Source: Clostridiales bacterium
GTDB lineage: Bacteria; Bacillota; Clostridia; Oscillospirales; Ruminococcaceae
Assembly: GCA_012523875.1 (NCBI GenBank)
Contig: JAAYSW010000044.1
Location: 1-6,614, forward strand
DNA: 6,614 nucleotides
Direction of reading: 5' to 3'
Shown in pieces: positions 6,387 through 6,614 of the stretch. The position numbers were made by a program, and so were the translations under genes. The notes under the pieces are model-generated. The model did not search any database and was not told the DNA's origin. It saw nothing but the letters and a program-made list of their open reading frames with translations. Within the stretch, counting starts at the first letter, position 1; each line of letters opens with the position of its first letter.

Positions 6387-6443
6387 TTAACACATAAGTT
6401 ACAAATTGTTAACCTAACTTACTTTATACAAGCTTATTATAAT
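6387..6443 (+). promoter_or_regulatory. Candidate activator-type promoter with PhoP-box-like hexamers
   Basis: Hexamers TTAACA (6387-6392), GTTACA (6398-6403) and TTAACC (6409-6414) start exactly 11 bp apart, then a weak TACTTT at 6420. A perfect -10, TATAAT, lies at 6438-6443 with no recognisable -35 at the right distance. In Bacillus, PhoP binds TT(A/T/C)ACA direct repeats with about 5-bp gaps upstream of such promoters. The match of period and position is direct; the regulator is inference, and AT-rich sequence makes chance matches likelier. Confidence 0.35.
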
Positions 6444-6474
6444 GATAGGATTAATTAAATAATATCTAATCTTT

Positions 6475-6482
6475 GGGAGGGG
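6475..6482 (+). promoter_or_regulatory. Ribosome binding site fixing a GTG start at 6488
   Basis: GGGAGGGG ends 5 nt before GTG 6488-6490; its core GGAGG (6476-6480) is 7 nt away. The first in-frame ATG after it (codon 14) would fall at the edge of the membrane helix and lacks such a site, so GTG is chosen. Confidence 0.8.
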
Positions 6483-6487
6483 ATTAC

Positions 6488-6614
6488 GTGAAAAGAACAA
6501 GTATAAAAAACAAAATCCTAAAAGCAATGATTTCTTCTTCAATTCTCTCAGTATTAATTATATCAATAATTTCACTGCTTTTAATGTATCGCACACTTAA
6601 TAATAATGCGGAAA
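6488..6614 (+). CDS. N-terminal fragment of a membrane protein, possibly a sensor or chemoreceptor
   Basis: Only 42 codons are in the window; the frame is open at the right edge. The start is GTG 6488, with a strong Shine-Dalgarno upstream. The N-terminus is short and basic (KRTSIKNKILKAM, residues 2-14), followed by one hydrophobic helix at about 15-33 (ISSSILSVLIISIISLLLM) and then YRTLNNNAE. This is the usual opening of single- or double-pass signalling proteins such as methyl-accepting chemotaxis proteins, histidine kinases, GGDEF proteins or SpoIIE-type phosphatases: inner basic tail, helix, then an extracytoplasmic sensor part. Nothing visible separates these options. It is transcribed divergently from purA with a long upstream region that may hold activator sites. 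Confidence 0.75.
   Translation, partial: MKRTSIKNKILKAMISSSILSVLIISIISLLLMYRTLNNNAE

Larger units (their letters stand above)
6146..6487. other. AT-rich divergent intergenic region (342 nt)
   Basis: I see no gene in this stretch. It separates the divergent purA and right-edge gene starts. The purA side holds a promoter, a leader hairpin and a direct repeat of GCATTTATA (6229-6237 and 6250-6258). The middle is very AT-rich and carries a 12-bp perfect palindrome TATCTATAGATA (6325-6336). The other side holds a -10-like TATAAT, a hexamer array and a strong ribosome site for the rightward gene. No riboswitch fold or small RNA was recognised. Confidence 0.7.

Noticed and set aside
1..6614. CRISPR, insertion sequence, prophage or tRNA signals
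   Set aside because: No repeat array, transposase, terminal inverted repeats with target duplications, phage genes or tRNA-like fold were seen.

Overview
The window looks like a chromosomal stretch from a low-G+C Firmicute, most likely a Clostridia member of Lachnospiraceae type. The basis is an AT-rich sequence with A/T-ending codons, strong purine-rich Shine-Dalgarno sites, textbook sigma-A promoters with extended -10 elements, and clostridial-looking PurA and YchF sequences. This is a judgement from sequence style, not a database match. There is no sign of phage, insertion sequence, CRISPR array, tRNA or rRNA.

Layout from left to right. (1) The 3' part of ychF, encoding the helical region and TGS domain, runs rightward to 489. 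(2) A hairpin at 573-601 serves as a terminator between convergent genes. (3) A leftward three-gene operon (3626 to 607) encodes a membrane-anchored extracytoplasmic protein, a BcrA-type ABC ATPase and an ABC-2 type permease with a large extracytoplasmic loop. Both gene junctions are 8-nt overlaps with the same GGGGGTG-N6-start signal, so translation is probably coupled. A strong promoter (3700-3728) drives it, and an imperfect palindrome near the transcription start is a possible operator. (4) A terminator at 3779-3814 ends the next leftward gene. (5) That gene (4739 to 3825) encodes an unrecognised protein with an acidic cytoplasmic tail carrying three to four copies of a proline-centred motif at about 23-residue spacing, followed by four membrane helices. 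It has its own promoter. (6) purA (6145 to 4868), complete and with its catalytic residues intact, has its own promoter and a short leader with a 5' hairpin. (7) A 342-nt AT-rich divergent intergenic region follows. (8) The first 42 codons of a rightward gene for a membrane protein, probably sensor-like, run off the right edge.

How the genes work together: ychF and purA are conserved housekeeping genes and frame the accessory genes. The three-gene operon is best read as one exporter or membrane-stress/peptide-resistance complex, with ATPase, permease and a single-pass extracytoplasmic partner. Its substrate cannot be read from the sequence. The repeat-tail membrane protein is transcribed in the same direction but lies between a terminator and its own promoter, so it is likely a separate unit. 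It shares two short upstream words with the ABC operon.

The most notable items are the repeat-tail membrane protein, the accessory extracytoplasmic protein that opens the ABC operon, the mirrored translational-coupling junctions, and a PhoP-box-like array of hexamers at 11-bp period upstream of the rightward gene at the right edge.
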